Below, piece by piece: positions 31,686-40,458 of a stretch of DNA of 54,996 nt (its first letter is position 1; each line of letters starts with the position of its first letter). Both the position numbers and the translations under genes were made by a program. The notes below the pieces were generated by a model, which was not told the DNA's origin, made no database searches, and worked only from the letters and a program-made list of their open reading frames with translations. Source of the stretch: Planctomycetota bacterium (GTDB lineage: Bacteria; Planctomycetota; Planctomycetia; Gemmatales; Gemmataceae). The DNA is taken from contig JAJPHU010000195.1 of assembly GCA_021325115.1 (NCBI GenBank), positions 1 to 54,996 of the forward strand, in the 5' to 3' direction.

Positions 31686-33348
31686 TTCGGCATGGCTGAG
31701 GGCTGCGGTCCCGGCGCCTTCGCCGCCGCCGGCCCCCGTCTCTCCGCCTGCGGCGCCGGAGAATACCTACCGCGTGCCCAGCGACAGCGAAGCGTTCGCT
31801 GCCCTCCTGCTCGATGCCGTCAACTGGATCGGCGACGTGTATGTCCGCCCTGTCTCACGGGTCGAGCTGCTGCACACGGCCCTGACAGCGCTGTATGAAC
31901 GGGCGCGCCGACCGGCGCCGCGCGATCTGCGCCGCCGCATCGAACGAGCCGAGAAGGAATCCGCTGCCCAGACAGCCGCCGCAGCGAATACGCCGCCGCC
32001 GCTGGTGCCGGCTCTGGCGCCGCGCCGGCCTCCGATTGCCGATGACCGCCCGCTGCTTGAACTGCTCCGCAGTGTCCGGGCCGACTTGGGCCGGGGCGAG
32101 AATTTGGGCGGGGCCGATCCGTTGTCTGTCGCCTGCCAGGTCATGCTGCACTCGCTCGATCCCTATTCTGGCGTTATCTCGGCCAAAGAGGATCGCCATG
32201 CCCTCGGCGCCGGCCCGGAGCGCGACGGCTTTGGCCTGGAGGTATCCGACAACGGCGAACGCGTCATTATCCTCGATGTGTTGCCGGGCAGTCCGGCACA
32301 ACAAGCCGGCTTACGCCGTGGCGATGAAATCATCCATCTGCACGATTCTGATGGCCGTCCGCGCAGTGTCAAGGAATCGCTCAACGTACTCAATGGCCGT
32401 GCTCCATTGCTTAAGCCCCAGCTGGGCGCCTTCGCTCTGCCGGAGCCGATCATCCTTACCTACCGCCGAAACGCATCCCTGAGCGGGGAGCATCAGCTTC
32501 CTGAGAGGTGTGCCTTTCAGGAGGCTGACGCCCCCCGCTCCGAAGTTCGTCACGTGAAGCTGGAATGGCGGCGCTTTCGACCGGAGAGTGTTTTCGGCGT
32601 AGCCCGGCGCAGCGATAATTCGTGGAACTACTGGCTCGACACCGAACGCAAAATCGCTTATCTTCGCCTGGGCAATCTCCTCGAAAGCACGCCCGATGAA
32701 TTGTCTGACGTCCTCGCTGATCTGCGCGGCGATGGCTTGCGCGGCCTGATTCTCGATTTGCGTTGGTGTCCGGGGGGCATGTTGGACGGCTCGCGGAAGA
32801 CGGCAGAATTGTTCCTGGGGGAAGGCACGATCGCCACGATCCAGTATCGTAATCAGCCGGAAGACGTTTACCGTAGTACCAATGAGGATAAACACAATGA
32901 TTTTCCGATAGTGGTACTCATCAACAGCGATTCGACCGGCGGCGCGGAATTGATCGCTGCAGCCTTGCAGGACCACCATCGAGCGGTGCTGATTGGCCAA
33001 CGCACACACGGCAAAGGCAATGTGCAGAAGCTGCGCCCTTTGGGCACAATCGTCCTCAAGGTGACAAGCGGCACGATCCTGCGTCCGAACGGCCAACCGC
33101 TGCACCGCTTCCCGGACAGCCAACCTGACGCCCCCTGGGGCGTCCACCCCGACCCCGGCCATGAGTTCCGCGTCTCTGGCGATCTCAGCCGCGCCTTGCG
33201 AACATGGTACGAAGAACTGACGCTGCGTCCCGGCTCTTCGACAAAGCGCTTACCGCTGGACGATCCACTCATCGATCCGCAGCGCAACGCAGCGCTGGAA
33301 GCGCTGCGGTTAACGACTTCTGTCGATGCCGCGCTGAACCACGATTAG
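31579..33348 (+). CDS. S41 (C-terminal-processing) peptidase-like protein, catalytic Ser missing
   Basis: 589 residues; AGGAGG lies 9 bases before the ATG at 31579. Residues 1-44 are a signal peptide (core LTLVLYSAFCMLLSAWLRAA) built from a palindromic repeat. A helical N-terminal region follows, then a PDZ domain (GFGLEVSDNGERVIILDVLP, SPAQQAGLRRGDEIIHL) and a tail-protease domain (IAYLRLGNLLESTPDELSDV, GLILDLRWCPGGML). The catalytic lysine is K479 (THGKGNVQ). At the nucleophile position, where relatives read SASASE, this protein has STGGAE, so the serine is G454. It may be an inactive scaffold. A palindrome encodes residues about 301-321 between PDZ and protease domains. Confidence 0.85.
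   Translation: MQNAECRMQNENKKMHKENKRRCLTLVLYSAFCMLLSAWLRAAVPAPSPPPAPVSPPAAPENTYRVPSDSEAFAALLLDAVNWIGDVYVRPVSRVELLHTALTALYERARRPAPRDLRRRIERAEKESAAQTAAAANTPPPLVPALAPRRPPIADDRPLLELLRSVRADLGRGENLGGADPLSVACQVMLHSLDPYSGVISAKEDRHALGAGPERDGFGLEVSDNGERVIILDVLPGSPAQQAGLRRGDEIIHLHDSDGRPRSVKESLNVLNGRAPLLKPQLGAFALPEPIILTYRRNASLSGEHQLPERCAFQEADAPRSEVRHVKLEWRRFRPESVFGVARRSDNSWNYWLDTERKIAYLRLGNLLESTPDELSDVLADLRGDGLRGLILDLRWCPGGMLDGSRKTAELFLGEGTIATIQYRNQPEDVYRSTNEDKHNDFPIVVLINSDSTGGAELIAAALQDHHRAVLIGQRTHGKGNVQKLRPLGTIVLKVTSGTILRPNGQPLHRFPDSQPDAPWGVHPDPGHEFRVSGDLSRALRTWYEELTLRPGSSTKRLPLDDPLIDPQRNAALEALRLTTSVDAALNHD
32481..32540. repeat. In-frame palindrome inside the S41 gene
   Basis: GAGCGGGGAGCATCAGCTTC plus CTGA pairs with TCAGGAGGCTGACGCCCCCC plus GCTC at 21 of 24 positions around a 12-base loop. 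It encodes about 20 residues (SGEHQLPERCAFQEADAPRS) without a frameshift. Confidence 0.85.
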
Positions 33349-33360
33349 GACTGACCGACC

Positions 33361-33422
33361 GACCGTAGGGCAAGTTGCTCGCTTGTCTGAGAATGGGTGC
33401 ACAGACAGCTCGCCCTACGGTC
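33361..33422. repeat. Intergenic palindrome, 'gaccgtagggc' family
   Basis: Arms GACCGTAGGGC and GCCCTACGGTC pair perfectly, with weaker inner pairing of TTGTCTG and CAGACA. It begins 12 bases after the S41 stop and may double as a terminator. Confidence 0.75.
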
Positions 33423-33535
33423 TGGTTCGCTAACTCTTACCTGTACGGCGTAAGGATGAATCCCTCGCCGTGCGCCTGCTGGCGGGCTAGATTATCCTCC
33501 ACGTTGACCCATCTTACTTACCGGGAGATCCATCC

Positions 33536-34879
33536 ATGAATCGCCGTCAATTTCTGGGCACCGGCGCGGCCGGACTCGCTCTGTCGCAAGCTGCCCTCGA
33601 GGCCGCCTTCGCCGATCGTAGCCCGCGTGTTGGGCTGATCGGCTGCGGCTGGTATGGCAAAATCGATCTGCTGCGGCTCATTCAGGTCGCGCCGGTCGAA
33701 GTGGTGTCGCTGTGCGATGTCGATAAGAAGATGCTGGCCGAGGCTGCTGATATTGTGGCCGAGCGGCAAAAATCCAAGAAAAAGCCGCGTACCTACGCCG
33801 ATTATCGGGAAATGCTTAAGGAAAAAGACCTCGACATTGTGCTGGTGGCCACACCGGATCACTGGCACGCTCTGCCGATGATTGCCGCCGTTGAGGCGGG
33901 CGCCGATGTTTGGGTGCAGAAGCCGATCAGCGTGGACGTAGTGGAAGGGCAGGCGATGGTTGCCGCCGCCCGCAAACACAAGCGCGTCGTCCAGGTCGGC
34001 ACCCAGCGGCGCAGCACGCCGCACCTCATCGAGGCACGCGAGCGTGTCGTCAAAGAAGGCAAACTCGGCAAAATCGCCCTGGTCGAGATTTACTGTTACT
34101 ATCACATGCGAGCGAAGGACAATCCGCCAGACACGACGCCACCAGATTATCTCGATTACGAGATGTGGACCGGGCCGGCGCCGCTGCGGCCGTATAACAC
34201 GCTGGTGCATCCGCGCAGCTGGCGCGCCTTCATGGAGTACGGCAACGGCATCATGGGCGACATGTGCATTCATATGCTCGACATGGTGCGCTGGATGCTT
34301 GATCTGGGCTGGCCCAAACGTATCTCTTCCAGCGGCGGCATCTTTGTGGAAAAGAAGAGCAAAGCCAACATCGCTGACACGCAGACGGCGACGTTCGATT
34401 TCGACGAACTGCCGGTGGTATGGCAGCATCGCACCTGGGGCGCGGCCAACGATCCAGATCCGGATTTCGGTTGGGGCGCGACGCTGTATGGTGACAAAGG
34501 CACGCTGAAAGCAAGTGTGTACAAGTACGAGTTCACACCGCTGGGGGCGAAAAAGCCGACCCTGACCGGCAAACCACTGTACGAATACGACAAATATCCG
34601 GAGGACCGCATCGAGAAGGACCTGGAGCGGCACGTGGCCTCGGCGGTGCGTTGGCACATGCGGGACTTCTTGCAAGCCATCGCCGCGCGCAGCCGGCCGG
34701 TTGCCGACATTGAGCAGGGACACATTTCCACGGCGAGCTGTATCTTGGCTAATCTGTCGATGAAATTAGGCCGCTCGCTAGTCTGGGATGCGGACAAGCA
34801 GCAAGTGGTGGGCGACGAGGAAGCGAACAAGCTGTTGCGCCGTCCCTATCGCAAACCGTGGCTGCATCCGGAAGTATAG
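33536..34879 (+). CDS. Tat-exported Gfo/Idh/MocA family oxidoreductase
   Basis: 447 residues; GGGAG lies 8 bases before the ATG. MNRRQFLGTGAAGLALSQAA is a Tat signal (RRQFL). The Rossmann domain follows (RVGLIGCGWYGKIDLLRLI, with the GxGxxG pattern as GCGWYG), then ATPDHWHALPMIAAVEAGAD and VQKPIS with the conserved EKP-type Lys (here QKP). The C-terminal half has the GxxxDxxxHxxD-like GIMGDMCIHMLDMVRWML. Such exported dehydrogenases are abundant in planctomycetes and are thought to oxidise or epimerise sugars; the substrate is unknown. EKP is changed to QKP, which may affect acid-base chemistry. Confidence 0.92.
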   Translation: MNRRQFLGTGAAGLALSQAALEAAFADRSPRVGLIGCGWYGKIDLLRLIQVAPVEVVSLCDVDKKMLAEAADIVAERQKSKKKPRTYADYREMLKEKDLDIVLVATPDHWHALPMIAAVEAGADVWVQKPISVDVVEGQAMVAAARKHKRVVQVGTQRRSTPHLIEARERVVKEGKLGKIALVEIYCYYHMRAKDNPPDTTPPDYLDYEMWTGPAPLRPYNTLVHPRSWRAFMEYGNGIMGDMCIHMLDMVRWMLDLGWPKRISSSGGIFVEKKSKANIADTQTATFDFDELPVVWQHRTWGAANDPDPDFGWGATLYGDKGTLKASVYKYEFTPLGAKKPTLTGKPLYEYDKYPEDRIEKDLERHVASAVRWHMRDFLQAIAARSRPVADIEQGHISTASCILANLSMKLGRSLVWDADKQQVVGDEEANKLLRRPYRKPWLHPEV

Positions 34880-34883
34880 CGTC

Positions 34884-34944
34884 TTTTTTGCCAACCCCCA
34901 CGCTAGCAAAGGCATCCTTTGCTGGCATGGCGGGTTGGCAAAAA
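34884..34944. repeat. Intergenic palindrome, 'gccaaccc' type
   Basis: TTTTTTGCCAACCC and GGGTTGGCAAAAA form the outer stem; AGCAAAGG and CCTTTGCT form the inner one. It directly follows the oxidoreductase stop. The U-rich 3' side means it could terminate transcription. Confidence 0.75.
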
Positions 34945-35065
34945 GGATGAAAATTCTACTTGTCCGTGTCTGGTGCAGCCATTAAGATTAATGGATTGTC
35001 ATGCTTCTACAATTAGCGCGTTCTCCTCGCCCACGCCGCTTCCGGACTCGCAAGGGTGCTCCCAC

Positions 35066-37447
35066 ATGGCTATCAAAACGATTTGCCCGGAATGCCAGAC
35101 CACTTACCAACTGGCTGATCAGCAAGCCGGTAAAAAAGTCCGCTGTAAGAACTGCCAGGCCGTCTTCACAGCCGTCCAGATCCAAACGAAGCCATCTCCC
35201 GTAACCACACGCCGCCGTGGCGAAGAAGAAATGCCAGCGCAGCCCGCTCCGGCGCAGGACAGGGCCAAGAAGAGCGCTCTGCCGTGGATTCTCGGCGGCA
35301 TCTCGGCCGTCTTTGGCTTGCTTCTTCTCTTGTGTGGCGCCCTTATCACCTATTTATTAATGGCGCCGGACAAGAACGCGCAAGTGGGGAACACACCGCC
35401 AGTTCCGGCGGTTGCTCCGCCACCAGCCCCGCCCGCTCCTCCACCGGCTGTCAATCCGCCGCAGCCACAACCCCAGCCCCAAGCGGACAATCCGCCGGCC
35501 CAGAGCCAGCCGGTCGACCACGCGACCAAGTCGCCGCTGCTAGCCGCTAACGTTCCGGAGTCGAAAGGAGAAACGCAGAAAGCGTCGCCGCCGGCTGTCC
35601 TCGACAACACGTTGCGCGAAGCGGCGAACCCTGGCCGGCTCACCGCCGAAAGACGAGAATTCGTCAAGCGAGCTACCGTCTATCTGCGCGTCCATATGCC
35701 CGACGGCAGTTTAGCGTTTGGGACCGGCTTCTTCGGCTGCAAGGAAGCCCGCAATATCATCCTCACCAACGCCCACGTCGTCGGCATGCTTGCGCCCGAT
35801 AGTGCCCGGCCCCAGAAAGTCGAAGTCATCGTCAACAGCGGCGAAGCCAACGAATGGAAGACCACGGCTCGCGTGCTCGGCGTCGATCGCGCCTCGGACC
35901 TGGCCGTTCTGGACATCGGCACCCCGCCGCAGTCGGTCCCGGAGCCGCTGACCGTTAAGCCGGCCGGCGGGTTGCAAGCGCTGGACGAAGTTTACGTTTT
36001 CGGCTTCCCCCTGGGCGAACAACTGGGCAAAGAGATCACCATTCGGCCGGCCTCGGTGTCGGCGCTGCGTAAGAACCCTAAGACCAACATACTCGAGCGC
36101 GTCCAGGTCAACGGCGGCATGGATCCCGGCAACTCCGGCGGTCCGGTCGTCGATAACAGCGGTACTGTCGTCGGTGTGGCCGTCGCCATTATCCCCAACC
36201 GGCAGATCAACTTCGCCATCCCCGGCGAGCGTGTCCAGGCTATCCTCAGCGGACGCGTCTCCGATGTGACCCTGCAGCAACCATATTACACCGCCGAAAA
36301 CAAAGTGGCCGTGCCAGTCATTCTCGATATGATCGATCCGCGAAATCTTATTAAAGAAGTCGGGCTGGAAATTTGGACTGGCGATAAGCCGGCAGATACT
36401 AAGTCGGCGATTCGTCCCTCTGCCACGACACAGCCTGCGGCCCAAACCGGCGATTCGCGCCATGCCTACCACAAGCTGAAATACCTGGCCCCGGAAGGGA
36501 AAGGAGAAATTATACTGCCGGAGCTGCCTTCCGGCAAGGTATACTGGGGACAAGCCCGCTGGGTCAACTCCAAGGGCGAAATACACTGGGAGCCGGCCAA
36601 GCCGCTCGTGGGCTTGCCCCAGCCGGTCTATCGCAAGCCGGCCAACCTCGTGCTCCGCTTTAACCAGGGGAGCAAACGTGCTCTCGATCTGACTCTGGAA
36701 AATATCTTCAAAATCGGCAACGACGAAGCGGATGATGCCTTTCGTGTCCGCACGATCGCCCAGCTCACCGAAACCGTCATCTCGACGGGATCGAGCGGCA
36801 CCCAGCTGAGCCTGCGCTATCGCTATCCGCCCAGCCGCGAGTTGGTCCTGCCCGACGGCAAGAGCGTCCCTCACCCCACGCTGGAACGGTTCAAAAACGA
36901 GCTGCCGCACCTGATTACCACCCTGATCCAACTCGACCGTTTGGGTAACATTACCCGGCAGATGGTCGATCAGCGGCCTTTGGCGCAGCTGGCCCGGGCC
37001 GATCCGCAACAGTACAAATCGATCAAGGAATTTCACGAGATGGTCCAGCAGGGACTGGAATCGCTGTCGGTGTCCTTGCCGACCAGCGGTTCGGCCCAAC
37101 CGATGGAAAGTTGGAAGGTGGAGCGTCAATTGCCCATTGATACACCCGGCCGGATGGAATCGGGCAAGCTCGATGTGAATTTTACGTACCAGGGCACCCG
37201 CAAGCGCGACGGCCGCGAGGAAGCGGTCATCACTATGGACGGTCTGGTGCGTGGCAAAAATGATGCCATCGGCGGCAGGGCCAACGGACAGATCCTGGTG
37301 GACTTGACCAACGGACAGCCCCTCCTCGCCGAGACGTCGGTGAAGCTGCAACTGAAAGCCTTGCTCAGCAGGCCCGGGGAACCGGCGCAAGAGTTGCGCG
37401 TCATCGCCATTATGAACTTCCGTATGCAACGCAAACGGACGTTTTAA
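35066..37447 (+). CDS. Zinc-ribbon / membrane / trypsin-like protease fusion
   Basis: 793 residues; AAGGGTG lies 8 bases before the ATG at 35066. Residues 3-37 are an MJ0042-type zinc ribbon (ICPECQTTYQLADQQ, then VRCKNC). A transmembrane helix follows at 72-98 and a Pro-rich spacer at 105-150. A DegP-like serine protease domain covers about 200-400 with the full triad H237 (LTNAHVV), D278 (DRASDLAVL) and S357 (DPGNSGGPV). Residues 460-793 are an unrecognised beta-rich domain ending in IAIMNFRMQRKRTF. There is no PDZ domain. The ribbon is predicted cytoplasmic and the protease outside, so it may link an internal signal to an external cleavage; this is inference. Confidence 0.87.
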   Translation: MAIKTICPECQTTYQLADQQAGKKVRCKNCQAVFTAVQIQTKPSPVTTRRRGEEEMPAQPAPAQDRAKKSALPWILGGISAVFGLLLLLCGALITYLLMAPDKNAQVGNTPPVPAVAPPPAPPAPPPAVNPPQPQPQPQADNPPAQSQPVDHATKSPLLAANVPESKGETQKASPPAVLDNTLREAANPGRLTAERREFVKRATVYLRVHMPDGSLAFGTGFFGCKEARNIILTNAHVVGMLAPDSARPQKVEVIVNSGEANEWKTTARVLGVDRASDLAVLDIGTPPQSVPEPLTVKPAGGLQALDEVYVFGFPLGEQLGKEITIRPASVSALRKNPKTNILERVQVNGGMDPGNSGGPVVDNSGTVVGVAVAIIPNRQINFAIPGERVQAILSGRVSDVTLQQPYYTAENKVAVPVILDMIDPRNLIKEVGLEIWTGDKPADTKSAIRPSATTQPAAQTGDSRHAYHKLKYLAPEGKGEIILPELPSGKVYWGQARWVNSKGEIHWEPAKPLVGLPQPVYRKPANLVLRFNQGSKRALDLTLENIFKIGNDEADDAFRVRTIAQLTETVISTGSSGTQLSLRYRYPPSRELVLPDGKSVPHPTLERFKNELPHLITTLIQLDRLGNITRQMVDQRPLAQLARADPQQYKSIKEFHEMVQQGLESLSVSLPTSGSAQPMESWKVERQLPIDTPGRMESGKLDVNFTYQGTRKRDGREEAVITMDGLVRGKNDAIGGRANGQILVDLTNGQPLLAETSVKLQLKALLSRPGEPAQELRVIAIMNFRMQRKRTF

Positions 37448-37449
37448 CC

Positions 37450-37503
37450 GTTGCCAACAGGGCGAGCAGGACATGTGAATGCCTCGCTCGCCTGTTGGCG
37501 AAC
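37450..37503. repeat. Intergenic palindrome between convergent genes
   Basis: GTTGCCAACAGGGCGAGC pairs with CGCTCGCCTGTTGGCGAAC with few mismatches around a 17-base loop. It fills the gap between the protease stop and the GNAT stop, so it probably ends both transcripts. Confidence 0.75.
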
Positions 37504-37505
37504 TT

Positions 37506-37961
37506 TTACAACGGATAGCGCTCGAACACCAGATAACCCGCTGCCTCCAGGCCCAGACGTCGATACGTCTCCTGGGCGATACGGTTATTACGCTCCACGT
37601 ACAAACGCAAGCCGATCACCTGCCCATCCGCTCGCGCTGCCTGATAGACGTGTTCGTACAGCGCCCGAAACACGCCGCGCTGCCGCGCTTCCGGCCGCAC
37701 ATACACACTTTGAATCCACCAGAACCAGCCGTTGCGCCAATCGCTCCATTCCGTCGTGTACATGATTTGACCGACTGCCGCGCCGTCCTCCTCGGCGAGG
37801 AAGTAGACGCTCCGATTCGGATCGGCGAGACCCGCGGCGACACCAGCAGCCAGCACGGTAGCATCGAGCGTCTTGCCCTCGCTTTCCAGGGCCAGCAGGC
37901 GGTTGAATTCCGTAACGACGGCGGCATCGGCGGGACCAGCCCGGCGAATCGCTAGCGTCAT
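37506..37961 (-). CDS. GNAT family N-acetyltransferase
   Basis: 151 residues; GGAGG lies 5 bases before the ATG. The acetyl-CoA loop is VYVRPEARQRGVFRALYEHV (motif A, QRG at the pyrophosphate site) and the C-terminal helix is NRIAQETYRRLGLEAAGY. The acceptor substrate is unknown; this compact type often acetylates small molecules or protein N-termini. It is divergent from apt with 62 bases between starts, so the promoters overlap. Confidence 0.9.
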   Translation of the reverse strand: MTLAIRRAGPADAAVVTEFNRLLALESEGKTLDATVLAAGVAAGLADPNRSVYFLAEEDGAAVGQIMYTTEWSDWRNGWFWWIQSVYVRPEARQRGVFRALYEHVYQAARADGQVIGLRLYVERNNRIAQETYRRLGLEAAGYLVFERYPL

Positions 37962-38023
37962 GGTTGCCTCCGGGAAGGAAATTTCGTAGGTTTTTCCTGC
38001 ACACTCATATAAAGGCGCTCCAG

Positions 38024-38536
38024 ATGGACCTTGCTCAATTTATACGTGACATTCCCGATTTTCCCAAACCGGGGATTCTTTTCAAGGATATTACGCCCTT
38101 GTTGGCCGAGCCGTGCGCCTTCCAGTACGCCATCGATCGGCTGGCTGAGCATTATCCGGCTGAGAAAGTGGACGTGGTGGCCGCTGCCGAGGCGCGGGGG
38201 TTTCTGTTCGCCGCCCCGCTGGCTTTGCAGCTAAAAAAGCCGCTGGTGCCGCTGCGTAAGCCCGGCAAATTGCCGCACAGAACCCATTCGCTGCGCTACG
38301 AATTAGAATACGGTAGTGCCGAGCTACAGGTCCACATCGACGCGGTATCACCCGGAGCAAGCGTGTTGCTCATCGACGACCTTTTGGCCACCGGCGGCAC
38401 CATGGAGGCAAGCTGCCGCTTGATTGAAAAGGCTGGCGGCCAGATCTTAGGTTGTGCTTTCCTTGTCGAGTTGGCGTTTCTCGGAGGACGGGCGCGGCTG
38501 CATCCGCATGAAGTATTTAGTTTGATTACGTATTAG
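38024..38536 (+). CDS. apt: Adenine phosphoribosyltransferase
   Basis: 170 residues. MDLAQFIRDIPDFPKPGILF is the classic start of Apt, and the PRPP-binding signature is VLLIDDLLATGGTMEA. It salvages adenine to AMP using PRPP. AAAGG lies 8 bases before the chosen ATG; the frame is open 20 codons upstream but that part overlaps the divergent gene's promoter region. hisI and hisG, also PRPP/AMP-linked, follow on the same strand, but a 60-base palindrome separates them. Confidence 0.95.
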   Translation: MDLAQFIRDIPDFPKPGILFKDITPLLAEPCAFQYAIDRLAEHYPAEKVDVVAAAEARGFLFAAPLALQLKKPLVPLRKPGKLPHRTHSLRYELEYGSAELQVHIDAVSPGASVLLIDDLLATGGTMEASCRLIEKAGGQILGCAFLVELAFLGGRARLHPHEVFSLITY

Positions 38537-38544
38537 ATGGGCCA

Positions 38545-38603
38545 GCGAGGTTGCGTCAGCGCTCCGAGAAAGTCTCTCGAGGCGCTGACGCAGCCCTGCT
38601 CGC
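38545..38603. repeat. Intergenic palindrome, 'gcgaggttgcgt' family
   Basis: TTGCGTCAGCGCTCCGAGA pairs with TCTCTCGAGGCGCTGACGCA almost throughout, flanked by GCGAG and CTCGC. It is related to the large palindrome at 52316-52461, which shares the GCGAG-GGTTGCGT-AGCG pattern. Confidence 0.8.
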
Positions 38604-38632
38604 AATTCCTACATTTAGTATGTGCGATAGCC

Positions 38633-39004
38633 ATGATTAATTTCGACAAATCCGGTGGTTTGGTTCCCGTGATTGCCCAGGACGCCGAGAGCGGTGCTGT
38701 GCTCATGTTGGCGTGGATGAACCGCGAAGCCTACGAGGAAACCCTGCGGACGGGCCGCGCCGTTTATTTCAGTCGTAGCCGCAATCGTCTGTGGCGCAAA
38801 GGCGAAGAGAGCGGTTATTATCAGGAAGTCCGAGAAATCCTCATCGATTGCGATGCGGATACGATCTTGCTGAAAGTGCAGCAAACCGGCGGCGCTGCCT
38901 GTCACGAGGGCTACCCAAGCTGCTTTTTCCGCCGTATCGAAGGCGACAACGTAAAGGTAATCGCCGAAAAGGTATTCGATCCGAAGGAAGTTTACAGAAA
39001 ATGA
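38633..39004 (+). CDS. hisI: Phosphoribosyl-AMP cyclohydrolase
   Basis: 123 residues. [20 protein letters not shown] and [20 protein letters not shown] are the conserved N-terminal motifs. [20 protein letters not shown] and the adjacent YPSCFFRRI carry the zinc and magnesium ligands (D-x-D-x-D, C, CH, SCF). It opens the adenine ring of PR-AMP in step 3 of histidine synthesis. It is a stand-alone HisI without the HisE domain. Its stop overlaps the hisG start by four bases (ATGA). Confidence 0.95.
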   Translation: MINFDKSGGLVPVIAQDAESGAVLMLAWMNREAYEETLRTGRAVYFSRSRNRLWRKGEESGYYQEVREILIDCDADTILLKVQQTGGAACHEGYPSCFFRRIEGDNVKVIAEKVFDPKEVYRK

Positions 39005-39879
39005 GTCAACCGATCCTCAAACTCGGTATCCCGGCCGGCAGCTTGCAGGAGGCAACGGCGGATCTGTTTCGCAAAGCCGGCTACAAGATCACTTACGCCA
39101 GCCGCAGCTATTCTCCGACCATTGACGATCCAGAAATTCAGTGTACGCTGATCCGCGCTCAGGAGATGCCGCGCTACGTTGCGGACGGCTCGCTCGATTG
39201 CGGGCTGACCGGCTACGATTGGATTCTTGAAAACGGTGTCCAGGTCACGGAAGTAGCGGAGTTGATTTTCAGCAAGGTGAGCCGGCGTCCGGTGCGTTGG
39301 GTGCTGGCCGTGCCGGAGGATTCGCCGGTGCGCAGCGTCCAGGATCTGCAAGGCAAACGCATCGCCACGGAAGTGGTGAACCTGACGCGGCGTTGGCTGA
39401 CCGAGCGCGGCGTGACGGCCCACGTCGAATTCAGCTGGGGCGCCACCGAAGTCAAGCCGCCGCGCCTGGCCGATGCCATCGTCGAAGTAACCGAGACAGG
39501 CAGCTCCTTACGGGCCAACAACCTGCGCATCGTCGAAGAGCTGCTGCAAAGCACGACACGCTTCATCGCCAATAGCAAAGCCTACGCTGATCCGTGGAAA
39601 CGCGAGAAGATAGATGACATTGTTCTGATGCTGCGCGGCGCTATGGCCGCCGAGGGCAAAGTCGGCCTGATGATGAACGTGCGCCAGGATGATTTACCCG
39701 CCGTTCTGGCGATCCTGCCGGCTTTGAAAAAGCCGACCATTTCCTCCTTATCGGATGCGGAATGGGTAGCTGTAAACACGATTATCGATGAAAGCGTGGT
39801 ACGGCACATCGTCCCGAAGCTCAAACAAGCCGGGGCGTGCGGCATTGTCGAATATCCGTTGAATAAAATCATTGAATAG
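39001..39879 (+). CDS. hisG: ATP phosphoribosyltransferase (long form)
   Basis: 292 residues, the long form with a C-terminal regulatory domain. [20 protein letters not shown] opens the protein, [10 protein letters not shown] is a conserved catalytic-domain motif, and the PRPP loop region is [18 protein letters not shown]. The last 75 residues ([20 protein letters not shown] onward) form the ACT-like histidine-binding domain, so feedback inhibition by histidine is expected. It catalyses the first step of histidine synthesis. Coupled to hisI by the ATGA overlap. Confidence 0.95.
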   Translation: MSQPILKLGIPAGSLQEATADLFRKAGYKITYASRSYSPTIDDPEIQCTLIRAQEMPRYVADGSLDCGLTGYDWILENGVQVTEVAELIFSKVSRRPVRWVLAVPEDSPVRSVQDLQGKRIATEVVNLTRRWLTERGVTAHVEFSWGATEVKPPRLADAIVEVTETGSSLRANNLRIVEELLQSTTRFIANSKAYADPWKREKIDDIVLMLRGAMAAEGKVGLMMNVRQDDLPAVLAILPALKKPTISSLSDAEWVAVNTIIDESVVRHIVPKLKQAGACGIVEYPLNKIIE

Positions 39880-39901
39880 GCCAACAGTATCCCCTCTCCT
39901 T

Positions 39902-39956
39902 ACCAGCCTGCAGCACACGCAAGGGATGGTTTGCGTGCTTGCGCTGTGGGCTGGCA
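39902..39956. repeat. Intergenic palindrome between convergent genes
   Basis: ACCAGCCTGCAGCACACGCAA pairs with TTTGCGTGCTTGCGCTGTGG and GCTGG over most of its length. It lies between hisG and the convergent TadE-like gene; same broad family as 15617-15673. Confidence 0.75.
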
Positions 39957-39958
39957 GA

Positions 39959-40432
39959 TCAGTAAGACATCGGCATCGTCGCACTGCTACTCAACACAAG
40001 CGGGCCAATCAGAAAAACTTCTGGGAACCAATTATAAGAGACCGTCACTGTTACGGTATTGTTGATTACCTTCGCGTAGTCGGGATTATTATTGCTGTCG
40101 AGGCCGAAGTGGTAAGTATTATTGTCGGTGTTCCAGGTGACTTGATAGTTCAGCTGCGATAAATCAAGATTGATGGCATAGGGGACGATAGCATTGTTAT
40201 ACACGTCCTGGGGTGTGGCGGCGGGGTTGCCTGTTTCTTGTTGATATTGACCGCCATGCACCGAAGCATAGCGAACGCCTTCGCGAGCCAGCAGGGCGAT
40301 CTGCTGATAGCGGAAGACACCGTAGCCGCCTACCAAGATGGCGAGGATGAGAAACAGCAAAATCGGCACAACCACGGCCGATTCGGTAATGGTGCTTCCA
40401 CGACGATACGAAGAGGTCAAACGACGAATCAT
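39959..40432 (-). CDS. TadE-like pilus assembly protein
   Basis: 157 residues; AGGAGA lies 5 bases before the ATG. After a short basic start, residues 12-41 have the TadE signature: RGSTITESAVVVPILLFLIL then AILVGGYGVFRYQQIALLAREG, a prepilin-like Glu followed by one hydrophobic helix. The rest is an extracytoplasmic Asn/Thr-rich domain. TadE-type pseudopilins belong to tight-adherence pilus systems. No TadA ATPase or TadB/C gene is within the window. It follows the other TadE gene by 17 bases. Confidence 0.8.
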   Translation of the reverse strand: MIRRLTSSYRRGSTITESAVVVPILLFLILAILVGGYGVFRYQQIALLAREGVRYASVHGGQYQQETGNPAATPQDVYNNAIVPYAINLDLSQLNYQVTWNTDNNTYHFGLDSNNNPDYAKVINNTVTVTVSYNWFPEVFLIGPLVLSSSATMPMSY

Positions 40433-40440
40433 CGACTTCT

Positions 40441-40458
40441 CCTAATTAATTAATTAGG
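40441..40458. repeat. AT-rich perfect palindrome with stops in all frames
   Basis: CCTAATTAATTAATTAGG is an 18-base perfect palindrome that overlaps the stop codon of the upstream TadE gene, places stop codons in every frame on both strands, and abuts the next gene's AGGAG. Confidence 0.8.

Noticed and set aside
35711..37474. 587-codon open frame antisense to the protease gene, and a 584-codon one at 15858-17612
   Set aside because: Both mirror strong sense genes with domains and ribosome sites. They are shadows of GC-rich codon use, with no motifs of their own.
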